64,000 nucleotides of DNA from Georgenia yuyongxinii (GCF_006352065.1 NZ_CP040915.1:868001-932000); one strand, 5' to 3'. Positions 18,501 through 26,712 are shown, counted from the first letter of the stretch. A program made the numbers and translations. The notes: a model not told the origin generated them from the letters alone.

Positions 18501-20734
18501 ACGCGCTCGGCAACGGCACGTACACCGTCGAGGTCTCGGTCGGCGACGCCGGCTTCCTCGACTCCACCCACGGCGTCGCTGTGGAGGGTGTGAAGCTCAT
18601 CGACGGCTTTGCACCCACGGGGTCCGCGCCGTTCGCCTCTGCCACCCAGACCGTGGAGGTGACGGACGGCAGACTGTCGCTGACCAACACCGGCACCAAC
18701 ACCAAGGTCAACTACATCCGCATCACCGGTGAGGGCCTCGGTGCGCCCGCGGTCGGCGTCACGCTGAACGGCGTGAGCGTCGGCGCGAGCTACTCGGGCG
18801 GACCGGTGGAGGTCGCCATCAACGCCTCCGTGGCCGGCGGGACCACGCTCGAGTCGCTGACGTACAGCGTCAACGGGGGGCCGGCAACGGCGTACGTCGG
18901 GCCGTTCAACCTCGGCGTGGGCAACCACGTGCTCGAGGTGACCGCCGTCGACAGCGACGACCGCACCACCGTGCGGGAGATCGCCCTGGAGATCCTCGAC
19001 GTCGGCGGCACCGCGAAACTGACCAACACGCAGGTCACCCGCCAGGCAGGCGCGCCCGTCCCCGGGCTGTCCGAGGACTGGCTCGTGCTCCACAAGATCA
19101 ACTCCGGCCTGGGCGCCCACAAGTTCCCCAGCACCGGCACGGTCACCCTGGCAAACACGGGCACCAAGGACCTCCGGGTCACCGACGTCGCTCTGACCGG
19201 CTCCGCAGCGTCCAGCTTCACGCTGGGCACGCTGCCGGCCGCCCCGTTCACCCTTGCTCCGGGGCAGTCCGTCCCGGTCACGGTGAACTTCACCTCCACC
19301 ACCGGCGGCAAGGGCATCCGCGCCGCCCAGGTCAAGATCGCCTCCTCCGACGCGGCCTCCCCGATCACCACCCTCGAGGTGCGCGGCGGGTACATGACCT
19401 CGCCAGAGGGCGGCAACGAGCTCACGCTCAACCAGGTCTCGGCGCTGTACGGCTGGACCACGCAGATCGGCAACCTGGTCAACGGCGACGAGATGCGCAC
19501 GTCGGCGCTCAAGGGTGATGAGGTGCGGTCCTTCCAATGGAAGCGGATGGACTCCTCGAAGCCGGTCACTGCGCGGCAGCTCGCCGCGTTCCACGGTTGC
19601 TGCGGCCAGACGGAGACGATCAACGTCAACGGCGCCACGGCCACCCACCACGGGGACTACGGCCAGTCGATCTACCCGCTGAACAACGCCCAGTCGGGAC
19701 CGACGCAGCTGACCACCAACCCGACCGGCAACTTCAACCTGACGGTCTCCGGCCAGAACACCGCCAACCCGAACTACATGGCGGTCAAGACCTGGCCGGT
19801 CATCGACAAGGACGGCAAGGTCGTAGCCGGCTCCTGGATCGTCGGCCACGACTACATCAGCTCGCCCAACCAGTGCGGCATCGGTGCGACGAACTGCGAC
19901 TTCCAGGACAACGTCTACCTCGTCACCAACATCCTCCCGGTCACCCCGCACGACGCCACGGCGCCGGCGGCCCCGAGTGGGGTGGAGGCCGAGGTGGCCG
20001 GACAGACTGTGGTGCTCGGCTGGGACGCCTCCACCGAGGCCGACGTCGCGGGCTACCACGTGGAGCGCTCGCTCAGCGCGTCCGGTCCGTGGACGCGGCT
20101 GACCGGGGGGACCCCACTGACCGGCACGACGTTCACCGACTCCGCAGTGCCGGCGGCGGGCACCGGGTTCTACCGGGTGCTCGCGGTGGACCTGTCCGGC
20201 ACGGTCTCCACGGCGGCCACCCCGGTCGAGGTGGACCTGCCCGAGGTCGACGAGGCGCCGATCCGGATCAATGCCGGCGGCGGCGCCGTCACCCTCGGCG
20301 GCGTCCAGTGGTCTGCGGACCAGTACTTCTCCGGTGGGAAGTCCTACTCGAACCCCCAGGTCACCCAGATCGCGGGGACCACCGATGACGTGCTGTACCA
20401 GAGCGAGCGGTCGGCCACGTCGAACCTCGGCAGCTTCGGGTACGACATCCCGGTCAACGGCGGCGGCTACGTGGTGCGCCTCCACTTCGCCGAGATCTAC
20501 CACGGTGCCACCGGCGGCGGCGCCGGCGGCACAGGCAAGCGGGTCTTCAGCGCCAACCTCGAGGGCGGTCCCACCGAGATCACCAACCTCGACCTCAACG
20601 CCGTCGTCCCGCCGATGACCGCGCACGTGATCGACGTCCCGGTGACCGTCACTGACGGCAACCTCGACATCGACCTGACCGCCACCGTGAACCAGCCCAA
20701 GATCAGCGCGATCGAGGTGCTCCCCGTGCGCTGA
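9530..20734 (+). CDS. Giant secreted multi-domain carbohydrate-binding protein
   Basis: About 3,734 residues with a Sec signal (residues 1-36, RRRAG then AALAVVGAMALGATPAMS). Approximate order: concanavalin-like domain 37-311; FN3 314-414; malectin-like module A 419-581; FN3 x3 587-867; PA14 x3 874-1261; FN3 x2 1264-1462; malectin-like B 1467-1642; Ig-like 1644-1754; glucose/sorbosone-dehydrogenase-type beta-propeller 1762-2227; choice-of-anchor domain 2231-2337; DUF4114-like 2339-2522; malectin-like C, D, E 2529-3069; Ig-like 3071-3157; choice-of-anchor 3161-3289; second DUF4114-like 3291-3474; FN3 3477-3572; malectin 3576-3734. There is no LPXTG motif or C-terminal membrane helix, so it is probably released or held by carbohydrate binding. 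The ATG at 9530 follows GAGAGGA; open frame upstream to 9212 runs into the previous gene and is not signal-like. A glycan-binding or sugar-processing role is inferred. Confidence 0.85.
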   Translation: MSVSAPSRRRAGIASAAALAVVGAMALGATPAMSMPIATVPEDPAQWATSPYSPLPAGEIAAAGNHLELTFDGTEGGLHDGADVDTGFTMIQPSSANDDYYLPENLAVTGGNLTIKATKGIAYSNTGATGLINQQDNTLGVGVDANATSLELTTTVNSPAAATGSAQAGLWFGPDDQNYVKLALIGSDATGRQIQLSREINGLTANGAVGAPSADQIMVGLTQASIGTQPVHLRLVVNSVAGTLTGYYAIGAGAEQTLGTLALPTNYVDGTLLNPAIADVTSFAGIYATKRNMPEATALSYTFADFGLAELDSEPPAAPEGVTADAEAGQVSLAWNAAPVSSDVVGYRVYRASTSPVSTAGNGIGGTAALTTPAFTDAAVFVGQAYTYAVVAVDAAGNKSEPVEVQAQVPAIDGEPVALVNFQTAAATTPDGYTADTGAPYSPAAGSGWTSGATGAPLDLTTMTRLRAGSGVTPDPRLATIIHMQHTSTTVHGVWEYNLPNGTYTVVAAVGDTGSANGGGYDSTHAINAEGTAVISPFNPSSAREYDEGVATVEVIDGSLTIDAVGGSNTKLAYVGIYAAAQTPVAPAAPTGLTGAATAGGVQLEWTAVDGATGYDVFRSTEPAAPTGGAPLNAEPLTDAAFLDTTAEPGTTYYYAVVASNDGGTSPASGAVEVVVPADGMAPAAPGGVTGEATSTGVQLAWSAVDGAESYNVFRSAQATVPTDGTPVNAEPLTNANYLDTTAAAGQTYYYVVVAANAAGTSPASAAVEVTVPELPDVPAAPADMAGEATDDGVVLTWAASAGATSYEIYRGIGTQAQPEGQPHATVTAPTFTDSDVEPGTTYSYIVVALNDEGSSVPSVAVAVEVPIVDPSACTGSQWSAEYFLGTGLAGTPAAVECTDTVDQDWNQDGPADLRNYQFSARYTTVINGSGLYRFQAQADDGVRVIVDGETVIDQWVDQDGSQVHSAHVTLDAGSHTVVVEYYQAWGGAELSASFEKVDTTGECLPGQWSAQYYLGTELAGAPAESECVAGIDEDWSGQEGPAGIRNFQFSARYSTIVNDGAGVYTFSARADDGVRVIVDGTTVIDRWVDQDGKAAHTASLFLDEGAHDVVVEYYQAWGGAELHIGYDFTPGGSLCGAGQWAAEYFLGTGLGTQPAAQECVTGLDENWSQDGPAGLRNWQFSARYTTVVNEGAGTYRFEAQADDGVRVLVDGVPVIDQWVDQDGRDVHTGEVTLTDGSHTVVVEYYQGWGGAQLRVAYEKDGSDTEAPEAPTQLVATAGTTAIELSWSPTASTDAVGYHVYRGTEAGVTAGSTPLNTAPLTGTTYSDGTAAPGVTYYYVVTAVDTAGNESAVSNEATGLLTEEADTEAPAAPADLTATAGDGVVDLAWAASTSTDTVGYKVYRSLEPNVAITGELVSGEAPVTGTTYADTAVSNGTTYYYGVRAVDGAGNASLMSNEAFGVPRVPNDLDVMVDFAAAGTTPAAGYILDYGQAYGARTGANQGTGLTYGWVDEDGHALSLVGNGRDRGRAGIDERLDSILHMQYGDVDGTNGVDTEGTWEMAVPDGLYEVTIAVGDEGGTNGYDSVHVINAEAGVAIEGFQATAANEYLTATTTVGVWDGRLTLSPKGGTNTKIAYVEVTGLPMAPHVDTVLPDNRGTDHDVTAGVSATIRIPYAGVGVDPTTLQGNVRLFEAVTGTPVPVTVGTSGGNDVISLSPDESLDGNKTYRFVVTDAVKDNFGAAFVPFTSVFTTGSGEIIGEDEFTPLTGIEFEKVELPVAASKYWASFAFGPDGKLYGTTIGQGLFRMTVNEDGTLSNLENLGYQGRAMIGLVFDRDATAGNLRLWVTSTSANIGNETQEWISGISLLEGPNLQTERKVFTSLPRSLSDHLTNSIAYGPDGRLYFLQGSNQAAGDLDNSWGQRGEKLLTAAALVFDQDHPQVQAATTGNAPIDVKTADGGTYDPFAAGAPLKIHATGIRNAYDLVWHSNGNLYVPTNGTAGGANSPGVTANANGTFTRVAAPGIPGFATVNGRNVTDACLNHRIDGQPYTGGSVPAINNHPTQQDHLYRVEEHGYYGHPNPERCEWVLHEGNDPANPPTAAGQGGSKYPAGTKADSNYRGIAYNLGFNKSPNGALEYKSETFDGQLKGRLIVTRFSNNNDLIFLQADSATGKILGAQTSEGLTGVSNSTMTGVDGFNDPLEVVEDPNTGNLYVNQYNRGGSDQKLFLLRVPEEHQAPTLETSVEELVFSAVKSTTSAQKSVTVTNFSAETVTLGASLTGANAGEFALTGAGGPLAPGASATFQVQFKPGTTLGQRSAILRLTNADQTVDVGLYGLTMNGIEGGNEPTLHNVMGTLGYAINVGWTTLAGGMDPAAKGDEVLKPLFVKAGNGPVTMTPLAQYAPREDLPFGWYTGAGTTAERHQVGSIDINGYQSLLPPASPGSQTSFDPGTAEFGFYYFSNTFSRLGYTEDRLNSPASDAHRARIYPAKNRSGAPIANTYIVAFEDASNGDYQDYVFLVTGVKPAGEAPGPVEDAIKVNFSNEAAALPAGYLRDFGQPFGARTRSDQGTNLIYGWKDQATENPINLSVGGTTGPGNGRDRNTSQPDQRLDTLMHMQSADVTANGNTFNGVSAYAFWEIALPDGTYRVTVAAGDSTVNSDPEQHAINIENTQLIAPFAPTGAAGSNTRHKTAMTEVTLTDGFLTIDANGGTNTKINYVDIVPVDVDNDDPSDGAQVKVAFGPSSAPLTSGWVREAGSAYSDERGFGWVNAATGQPVDRTVATRYRTTPTAGVDYPTDNRLKSFAFLDNASQPSYTNGIWEYEVPNGTYRVAVSVGDAGFLDSTHGVAAEGQPVIASFVPTGTTAFQTGVRTVTVTDGKLSITNTGTNTKINWVSIAGDGLDPVDPPPTGEEAQIAFGPESAPLTAGWTREAGAAFSEARGFGWLDADTGQPVDRTVATRYRATAAGGIAYPSDDRLKSFAFMDSATQSYTNGTWEYALGNGTYTVEVSVGDAGFLDSTHGVAVEGVKLIDGFAPTGSAPFASATQTVEVTDGRLSLTNTGTNTKVNYIRITGEGLGAPAVGVTLNGVSVGASYSGGPVEVAINASVAGGTTLESLTYSVNGGPATAYVGPFNLGVGNHVLEVTAVDSDDRTTVREIALEILDVGGTAKLTNTQVTRQAGAPVPGLSEDWLVLHKINSGLGAHKFPSTGTVTLANTGTKDLRVTDVALTGSAASSFTLGTLPAAPFTLAPGQSVPVTVNFTSTTGGKGIRAAQVKIASSDAASPITTLEVRGGYMTSPEGGNELTLNQVSALYGWTTQIGNLVNGDEMRTSALKGDEVRSFQWKRMDSSKPVTARQLAAFHGCCGQTETINVNGATATHHGDYGQSIYPLNNAQSGPTQLTTNPTGNFNLTVSGQNTANPNYMAVKTWPVIDKDGKVVAGSWIVGHDYISSPNQCGIGATNCDFQDNVYLVTNILPVTPHDATAPAAPSGVEAEVAGQTVVLGWDASTEADVAGYHVERSLSASGPWTRLTGGTPLTGTTFTDSAVPAAGTGFYRVLAVDLSGTVSTAATPVEVDLPEVDEAPIRINAGGGAVTLGGVQWSADQYFSGGKSYSNPQVTQIAGTTDDVLYQSERSATSNLGSFGYDIPVNGGGYVVRLHFAEIYHGATGGGAGGTGKRVFSANLEGGPTEITNLDLNAVVPPMTAHVIDVPVTVTDGNLDIDLTATVNQPKISAIEVLPVR

Positions 20735-20797
20735 CCGCACGGCCAGACCCGCCCCTGTTCTGCCCGTGACGGCCGGGGCGAGACCCACCTGGACGAC

Positions 20798-20840
20798 GGC
20801 TGCCGGATGGCGTCGAAAATCTCGACACCATCCGGCAGCC
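20798..20840. terminator. Strong bidirectional hairpin terminator after the giant gene
   Basis: Perfect 13 bp arms (20798-20810 and 20828-20840) enclose a further 5 bp inner stem (20812-20816 with 20822-20826) and a 5 nt loop, with one mismatch between the stems. It stands 64 bp after the giant gene's stop. There is no T-run, as is common for actinobacterial terminators. Confidence 0.75.
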
Positions 20841-20962
20841 TTCGCCATGCCGCCATTTCGGACGAATTCTCGAAATTGGTCATCGAATCCCAGGACTTTT
20901 TCCCCAGGTGGATCGGATACTGAATTGTCACGGCGCGTGCTCAGAATGCGAGGAGAGCAAAC

Positions 20963-22006
20963 TTGACCAAGCGAGCGCTCATCACTGGGATCACCGGACA
21001 GGACGGGTCCTACCTGGCCGAGATGCTGCTGGCCAAGGGATACGAGGTCCACGGCCTCATACGCCGCGCGTCGACGTTCAACACCGTCCGGATCGACCAT
21101 CTCTACCAGGACCGGCACGAGCCGGACGCGCGAATGTTCCTGCACTACGGGGACCTGGCAGACGGTGCCCGGCTCGTGACCCTGCTGGCCCAGGTGCAGC
21201 CCGACGAGGTTTACAACCTCGCCGCCCAGTCGCACGTGCGCGTGAGCTTCGAGGAACCTGAGCACACCGGCAACACGACCGGGATGGGCGCCACCCGGCT
21301 GCTCGAAGCAGTCCGGATGACCGGGCTTCACTGCCGGTATTACCAGGCATCCAGCTCCGAGATGTTCGGAGCCTCTCCGCCGCCGCAGAACGAGCTCACG
21401 CCGTTCTACCCGCGCTCGCCCTACGGTGCCGCCAAGGTCTACGCGTACTGGCTGACGAAGAACTACCGCGAGGCGTACGGATTCTTCGCCGTCAACGGCA
21501 TCCTCTTCAACCATGAGTCGCCGCGGCGCGGTGAGACGTTCGTGACCCGGAAGATCAGCCGCGCCGTGGCACGTATCAGGGCCGGACTCGACGACGTCGT
21601 CTACCTGGGCAACATCGACACCGTCCGCGACTGGGGCTACGCGCCCGAGTACGTCGAGGGCATGTGGCGGATGCTGCAGGCCGACGAGCCTGACGACTAC
21701 GTCCTGGCGACCGGGAACAGCTGCACGGTGCGCGACTTCATGATCACGGCCTTCGAGCATGCCGGTCTCGACTGGGAGAAGCATGTGAGATTCGACGAGC
21801 AGTACCTCAGGCCCACCGAGGTCGACGCGTTGATCGGTGATGCCTCCAAGGCCACCGGCCGACTCGGGTGGAAGGCGACCGTCCACGCCGACGAGCTGGC
21901 CCGCATCATGGTCGACGCGGACATCGAGGCGCTTGAGCATGCCGGCAGCTCGTGGATAGACGCGCCCCGCGTCGACGGCTGGGTAGCCGCCCCGGCGGCG
22001 CGCTGA
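20963..22006 (+). CDS. gmd: GDP-mannose 4,6-dehydratase
   Basis: A 347-residue short-chain dehydrogenase that converts GDP-mannose to GDP-4-keto-6-deoxymannose, the first step to GDP-L-fucose (or GDP-rhamnose/perosamine). The NADP-binding loop [16 protein letters not shown] opens the protein; [22 protein letters not shown] and the catalytic Tyr154-x3-Lys158 (YGAAK) are all present, as is the C-terminal [11 protein letters not shown] stretch. Length matches the family. The start is TTG at 20963, fixed by AGGAGAG at 20951-20957; no ATG is available nearby. The stop shares one base with the fcl start (TGATG), so the two enzymes are coupled. Confidence 0.95.
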   Translation: MTKRALITGITGQDGSYLAEMLLAKGYEVHGLIRRASTFNTVRIDHLYQDRHEPDARMFLHYGDLADGARLVTLLAQVQPDEVYNLAAQSHVRVSFEEPEHTGNTTGMGATRLLEAVRMTGLHCRYYQASSSEMFGASPPPQNELTPFYPRSPYGAAKVYAYWLTKNYREAYGFFAVNGILFNHESPRRGETFVTRKISRAVARIRAGLDDVVYLGNIDTVRDWGYAPEYVEGMWRMLQADEPDDYVLATGNSCTVRDFMITAFEHAGLDWEKHVRFDEQYLRPTEVDALIGDASKATGRLGWKATVHADELARIMVDADIEALEHAGSSWIDAPRVDGWVAAPAAR

Positions 22007-23013
22007 TGGGCACCGGATTCTCGCCGGGGCCGCTCGACCGGGACGCGCCGTTCTACGTCGCGGGCCACCGCGGCCTGGTGGGATCGGCCGTCTGGCGGCA
22101 CCTCCAGCGCAGCGGCTTCACGAGACTCCTCGGGCGCACCTCGCGCGAACTCGACCTGAGGAACAGGGACGCCGTCTTCGCGTTCTTCGCGGAAACCCGA
22201 CCCCGCTACATCGTCCTGGCCGCCGCACGGGTAGGCGGCATTTTGGCGAACGACACCTATCCCGTCGATTTTCTCTCCGAGAACCTGCAGATCCAGACCA
22301 ATGTCATCGACGCGGCGCTGAGGCACGACGTCGAGCGCCTCCTCTTCCTCGGGTCCTCCTGCATCTACCCCAAGCACGCCCCGCAGCCCATCCGGGAGGA
22401 TGCGCTGCTGACCGGGCCGTTGGAGCCGACGAACGAGGCTTATGCGGTCGCGAAGATCGCCGGCATCATGCACGTCCGGTCGGTGCGGAGGCAGTACGGG
22501 TTGCCGTGGATCTCTGCGATGCCGACTAATCTGTACGGGCCGGGCGACAACTTCTCGCGGACGAGCTCGCATGTGCTGCCGGCCCTCGTCCGCCGCTACG
22601 AAGATGCGCGGGCCGGGGGAGCAGCCAGCGTGACCAACTGGGGGAGCGGCTCTCCCCGGCGGGAGTTCCTTCACGTCGACGACATGGCCGCCGCGACTCT
22701 CCACCTGCTCGAGCACTTCGACGGCCCAGGGCACATCAACGTCGGTACCGGGAGCGACATCACGATCAGAGCGCTTGCCCAGCTCGTCGCAGAAGCCGTC
22801 GGGTACACGGGCGCAACGGAGTGGGATACCTCCAAGCCCGATGGCACGCCTCGGAAGTTGCTCGACGTCTCGGCGCTGAGGGCGTCCGGGTGGCATCCCC
22901 GGATCACTCTTCCGGCGGGCGTGGAACGCACGGTCGAGGCGTTCCGACGCGATCGGAAGGTCGGGTCGAGGGGATCGCTGCCGCTCGTCGTTAGCCCTGC
23001 GCCTGCGAGCTGA
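22006..23013 (+). CDS. fcl: GDP-L-fucose synthase (epimerase/reductase)
   Basis: A 335-residue NADPH-dependent 3,5-epimerase/4-reductase that makes GDP-L-fucose from the Gmd product. It has the nucleotide loop GHRGLVGSAVWRHL, the AAARVGGILAN and GSSCIYPKHAPQPI blocks typical of GDP-fucose synthases, the catalytic Tyr146-x3-Lys150 (YAVAK) and PTNLYGPGDNF. The ATG overlaps the gmd stop by one base. The pair implies L-fucose in the surface glycan made by this region. The 3' end overlaps the convergent TetR gene by 23 bp. The C-terminal tail (after about residue 320) is short and variable, as is usual. Confidence 0.94.
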   Translation: MGTGFSPGPLDRDAPFYVAGHRGLVGSAVWRHLQRSGFTRLLGRTSRELDLRNRDAVFAFFAETRPRYIVLAAARVGGILANDTYPVDFLSENLQIQTNVIDAALRHDVERLLFLGSSCIYPKHAPQPIREDALLTGPLEPTNEAYAVAKIAGIMHVRSVRRQYGLPWISAMPTNLYGPGDNFSRTSSHVLPALVRRYEDARAGGAASVTNWGSGSPRREFLHVDDMAAATLHLLEHFDGPGHINVGTGSDITIRALAQLVAEAVGYTGATEWDTSKPDGTPRKLLDVSALRASGWHPRITLPAGVERTVEAFRRDRKVGSRGSLPLVVSPAPAS

Positions 23014-23644
23014 GCCGCGGTTCCTTCTCCAGGCCCTTGAGCCCGTTCCAGGCGAGGTTGACCATGTGCGCGGCGACCTCGGCCTTGTCCGGGCTGCGCG
23101 CCTCGAGCCACCACTGCCCCGTGAGGGCGATGAGCCCGACGAGCATCTGCGCGTACATCGGCGCCGCCGCCGGGTCGAGCCGTCGGGCGCGGAACTGCTC
23201 CGCGAGGAGGTGCTCCACCTGGGAGGCGACGTCCCCGATGAGGGAGGAGAAGGTGCCGGTGGCCTGGGCGACGGGGGAGTCGCGCACCAGGATGCGGAAG
23301 CCGTCGGTGTTCTCCTCGATGTAGCCGAGCAGGGCCAGCGCCGTCTTCTCCACGACGACCTTGGGGTGCCCGCCGCCGCTCAGCTCGATGGTGAGCATGC
23401 CGAGCAGGCGCTGCACCTCCCGGTCCACCACGACGGCGTAGATGCCTTCCTTACCGCCGAAGTGCTCGTAGACCACGGGCTTGGAGACCTTCGCGCGCGC
23501 CGCGATCTCCTCGACGCTGGTGCCCTCGAAGCCCTTCTCGGCGAAGAGGGCGCGGCTGACGGCGACGAGCTGCTCGCGGCGCTCGCTGCCGGTCATGCGC
23601 ACCCGCGGGGCGCGTCTGGTCTCGGGAGGCACGCTCCCCATCAT
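22991..23644 (-). CDS. TetR/AcrR-family transcriptional regulator
   Basis: About 217 residues. The N-terminal helix-turn-helix is clear (RREQLVAVSRALFAEKGFEG, then TSVEEIAARAKVSKPVVYEH), followed by a helical ligand-binding/dimerisation domain. TetR proteins normally repress nearby genes until a small ligand binds. A TetR gene next to glmU is a recurring actinobacterial arrangement, but its target is not evident here. The start is uncertain: two adjacent ATGs at 23644 and 23641 have only a weak GGCAGGG upstream, and an internal ATG before GSERREQL is also possible. The frame stays open to 23731, but that part overlaps the tRNA gene on the other strand. Confidence 0.85.
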   Translation of the reverse strand: MMGSVPPETRRAPRVRMTGSERREQLVAVSRALFAEKGFEGTSVEEIAARAKVSKPVVYEHFGGKEGIYAVVVDREVQRLLGMLTIELSGGGHPKVVVEKTALALLGYIEENTDGFRILVRDSPVAQATGTFSSLIGDVASQVEHLLAEQFRARRLDPAAAPMYAQMLVGLIALTGQWWLEARSPDKAEVAAHMVNLAWNGLKGLEKEPRLSSQAQG

Positions 23645-23707
23645 GCCCTGCCGGCTGTTCGGGGCTGTCGTCCGCGCCTGGCACACTGGATCCGCGCACG
23701 CGCGCGG

Positions 23708-23779
23708 TCCGCCCTGGTGTAATGGCAGCACGCAGGCCTTTGGTGCCTTGCGGTCCGGGTTCGAATCCTGGGGGCGGAG
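23708..23779 (+). tRNA. tRNA-Gln (anticodon TTG)
   Basis: A 72 nt cloverleaf. The acceptor stem 23708-23714 pairs perfectly with 23772-23778 and is followed by discriminator G at 23779. The D-arm, the anticodon loop CTTTGGT (anticodon TTG) and the T-arm with GGTTCGAATCC are recognisable; one anticodon-stem end pair is a mismatch. CCA is not encoded. A tRNA-Gln directly before glmU is common in actinobacteria. Confidence 0.95.
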
Positions 23780-23924
23780 CCGGTGCAGACCCGTCTCGGT
23801 ATGCGAGTGCCGGTGGCTTCCACACAGTGGGTGGGCGGGAAGGACAGGCCGCGGGCGGCGCTAGAGTGGGCGCTGCACCACGCCCGGGGCCGTTGCCGGG
23901 CGGTGAATCCCTGAGGGAGCCGGC

Positions 23925-25634
23925 GTGAGCCTGACCCAACCTGCTGCTGTCGTCGTGCTCGCCGCGGGTGAGGGCACCCGGATGAAGTCCCGCACCCCCA
24001 AGGTGCTCCACGAGATCGGCGGCCGCAGCCTGCTGGCCCACGCCCTTCACGCCGCCCGCGCGCTCGAGCCGGCCAGGCTCGCTGTCGTCGTCCGGCACGA
24101 GCGCGACGCCGTCGCCGCGCACGCCACCGCCCTGGACGACGGCGTCACGATCGTCGACCAGGACGAGATCCCTGGCACCGGACGCGCCGTGCAGTGCGCG
24201 CTGACCGCGCTGGACGCAGCCGTCCGGGGCGCCTCGCTTGTCCATGCCGCCCCGGGGTCCGCCGCCCCCGGCGGTGAGGTGGCCGCGCTCCACGGGCCCG
24301 TAGTCGTCATGGCCGGTGACACCCCCCTGCTCGACGCCGGCACCCTTGCCGAGCTGCTTCGCGCGCACACCGAGGACGGCAACGCCGTCACCGTGCTGAC
24401 CACCACCGTGGAGGAGCCCCAGGGGTACGGGCGCATCCTGCGCGAGGGCGGCGCCGTCGTCGGCGTGGTCGAGGAGCGCGACGCCACCACCGAGCAGCGG
24501 CTCATCCGCGAGATCAACACCTCCACGTACGTGTTCGACGCCGCCGTCCTGCGCGACGCCCTCGGCTCTGTCGGCCAGGACAACGACCAGGGCGAGGTGT
24601 ACCTGACCGACGTCGTCGCCCTCGCCCACCACCAGGGCCTGGGCGTGCGCGCCATCTCCGTGGACGACTCCTGGCTCGTCGAGGGCGTCAACGACCGGGT
24701 CCAGCTCGCGGCGCTGGGCACCGAGCTCAACCGGCGCACCCTGGAGCAGTGGATGCGCGACGGCGTCACGGTCGTCGACCCCAGCACCACCAGGGTCGAC
24801 GTCGACGTCGAGCTGGCGCGAGACGTGACCCTGTTGCCCGGCACCCAGCTGTACGGGCGCACCCGGGTGGCCGAGGGCGCCACGATCGGCCCGGACACCA
24901 CCCTGCGCGACGTCGTCGTCGGCGCCGACGCCACGGTCGTCCGCACCCACGGCTCCGACGCCGAGCTCGAGGCCGGCTCGACCACCGGGCCCTTCGCCTA
25001 CCTGCGCCCCGGCGCCCACCTCGGCGAGCAGGGCAAGATCGGCACGTTCGTCGAGGTCAAGAACGCCAACATCGGGGCCGGCGCGAAGGTGCCGCACCTG
25101 ACCTACGTGGGCGACGCGGACATCGGTGAGGGCACGAACATCGGCGCCTCCTCCGTCTTCGTCAACTACGACGGCGTGGCCAAGCACCGCACCCGCATCG
25201 GCGCCCACGCCCGCACCGGCTCGGACAACATGTTCGTCGCCCCGGTCACCGTCGGTGACGGCGCCTACACCGGCGCCGGCACCACGATCCGGGAGGACGT
25301 CCCGCCCGGCGCGCTCGCGGTCAGCGGCGGCCCGCAGCGCAACATCGACGGGTGGGTGCTGCGCCGTCGGCCCGGTACCGCCGCGGCCGAGGCCGCCGCG
25401 CGGGCGCTCGGCGGGGACGCCACGCCCAGGGACACCGCGAGCCCGGGGAGCTCGGACTCCGGGGCATCCTCGTCGGCTGCGGCTGCGGCTGCGGCGGACG
25501 CGGACGACGGCCCGGGCGCCGGCGCACTCAGCCCGCAGGCCCGGGCCGAACGGGCCCGCGCCGTGCCAGAGAGCCGTACTCCCCGGGACCAACAGGTCCA
25601 GGGTGCCACCGCAGAGAAGGACAGCAACCGATGA
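23925..25634 (+). CDS. glmU: Bifunctional GlmU: GlcNAc-1-P uridyltransferase / GlcN-1-P acetyltransferase
   Basis: A 569-residue cytoplasmic enzyme making UDP-GlcNAc for peptidoglycan and glycans. The N-terminal uridyltransferase starts with [19 protein letters not shown] (nucleotide-binding loop and Lys) and has AGDTPLLDA. From about residue 270 a left-handed beta-helix acetyltransferase follows, with [18 protein letters not shown], the His391 region [13 protein letters not shown] and [13 protein letters not shown]. The last 90 residues form an Ala/Ser/Asp-rich, probably disordered tail, usual in actinobacterial GlmU. The GTG start has GAGGGAG about 6 nt upstream. Its stop overlaps the prs start (ATGA), so the two are coupled. 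It also feeds the flanking polysaccharide clusters. Confidence 0.97.
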   Translation: MSLTQPAAVVVLAAGEGTRMKSRTPKVLHEIGGRSLLAHALHAARALEPARLAVVVRHERDAVAAHATALDDGVTIVDQDEIPGTGRAVQCALTALDAAVRGASLVHAAPGSAAPGGEVAALHGPVVVMAGDTPLLDAGTLAELLRAHTEDGNAVTVLTTTVEEPQGYGRILREGGAVVGVVEERDATTEQRLIREINTSTYVFDAAVLRDALGSVGQDNDQGEVYLTDVVALAHHQGLGVRAISVDDSWLVEGVNDRVQLAALGTELNRRTLEQWMRDGVTVVDPSTTRVDVDVELARDVTLLPGTQLYGRTRVAEGATIGPDTTLRDVVVGADATVVRTHGSDAELEAGSTTGPFAYLRPGAHLGEQGKIGTFVEVKNANIGAGAKVPHLTYVGDADIGEGTNIGASSVFVNYDGVAKHRTRIGAHARTGSDNMFVAPVTVGDGAYTGAGTTIREDVPPGALAVSGGPQRNIDGWVLRRRPGTAAAEAAARALGGDATPRDTASPGSSDSGASSSAAAAAAADADDGPGAGALSPQARAERARAVPESRTPRDQQVQGATAEKDSNR

Positions 25635-26611
25635 CGGGGATCATCAGCCAGGGCGAGAAGCGCCTCGTGGTCGTGAGCGGGCGAGCGCATCCCGAGCTTG
25701 CCGCCCAGGTCGCCCGAGAGCTCGACATCGAGCTGCTGCCGACGACGGCCTACGACTTCGCCAACGGTGAGATCTACGTGCGGTTCGACGAGTCGGTGCG
25801 CGGCTCGGACGTGTTCGTGCTCCAGTCGCACACCAATCCGATCAACCAGTGGTTGATGGAGCAGCTGATCATGGTCGACGCGCTCAAGCGGGCCTCGGCC
25901 AAGCGGATCACCGTGGTCGCACCGTTCTACCCCTATGCGCGGCAGGACAAGAAGCACCGCGGACGCGAGCCGATCTCCGCGCGTCTGGTGGCGGACCTGT
26001 TCAAGACCGCGGGCGCGGACCGCCTCATGAGCGTGGACCTGCACGCCGCGCAGACCCAGGGGTTCTTCGACGGGCCCGTCGACCATCTGTGGGCCCAGCC
26101 GATCCTCACCGACTACGTGCGCTCGCGCATCGACCCGGAGCGGGTGGCGGTCGTCTCGCCGGACGCCGGTCGCATCCGGGTGGCCGAGATGTGGGCCGCC
26201 AAGTTCGGCGGTGTGCCACTGGCGTTCGTGCACAAGACCCGCGACATCTCCAAGCCCAACCAGGCCGTGGCCAACCGGGTGGTCGGCGACGTCGAGGGCC
26301 GCACGGCCGTTCTGGTCGACGACCTCATCGACACCGGCGGCACCATCGCCGAGGCGGTCAAGGTGGTCCTCGCCGCCGGGGCGTCCGACGTGATCGTGGC
26401 GGCCACGCACGGCGTGCTCTCGGACCCGGCCGCGAAGCGGCTGTCCGAGTGCGGCGCGCGGGAGGTCATCGTCACCGACACCCTCCCGATCTCGGCGGAC
26501 AAGCACTTCCCGCAGCTCACCGTGCTGCCGATCGCGCCGCTGCTGGCGCGGGCGATCCGAGAGGTCTTCGACGACGGGTCGGTGACGAGCCTGTTCGACG
26601 GAAACGCTTGA
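25631..26611 (+). CDS. prs: Ribose-phosphate pyrophosphokinase (PRPP synthase)
   Basis: A 326-residue enzyme that makes PRPP from ribose-5-phosphate and ATP for nucleotide, His and Trp synthesis. The flexible-loop/ATP region [20 protein letters not shown], the metal-binding [18 protein letters not shown] and the PRPP-binding loop [12 protein letters not shown] (Asp230, Asp231, Thr235) are intact. Length is normal for class I PRPP synthases. The ATG at 25631 overlaps the glmU stop by 4 bp. In many actinobacteria rplY and pth follow directly; here about 19 kb of glycan genes lie between. Confidence 0.97.
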   Translation: MTGIISQGEKRLVVVSGRAHPELAAQVARELDIELLPTTAYDFANGEIYVRFDESVRGSDVFVLQSHTNPINQWLMEQLIMVDALKRASAKRITVVAPFYPYARQDKKHRGREPISARLVADLFKTAGADRLMSVDLHAAQTQGFFDGPVDHLWAQPILTDYVRSRIDPERVAVVSPDAGRIRVAEMWAAKFGGVPLAFVHKTRDISKPNQAVANRVVGDVEGRTAVLVDDLIDTGGTIAEAVKVVLAAGASDVIVAATHGVLSDPAAKRLSECGAREVIVTDTLPISADKHFPQLTVLPIAPLLARAIREVFDDGSVTSLFDGNA

Positions 26612-26712
26612 GACCTCGTGCACGAGAGCGGCGAGCGGCGTGGTGCGGCTAAGTGGTCACCGGTTCACGCCTCCGCGGCAACACCGCTCCGCCGATGTCC
26701 CGCAGCCGGCGC

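Noticed and set aside
16940-21940. A 1,666-codon minus-strand open frame crossing the giant gene end and gmd
   Set aside because: It runs through a terminator hairpin and a conserved gmd gene; it is a shadow of G+C-rich codon usage.
26615-26626. Palindrome CTCGTGCACGAG just after prs
   Set aside because: A 12 bp palindrome without a loop is expected occasionally in this composition; there is not enough evidence for a terminator or operator.
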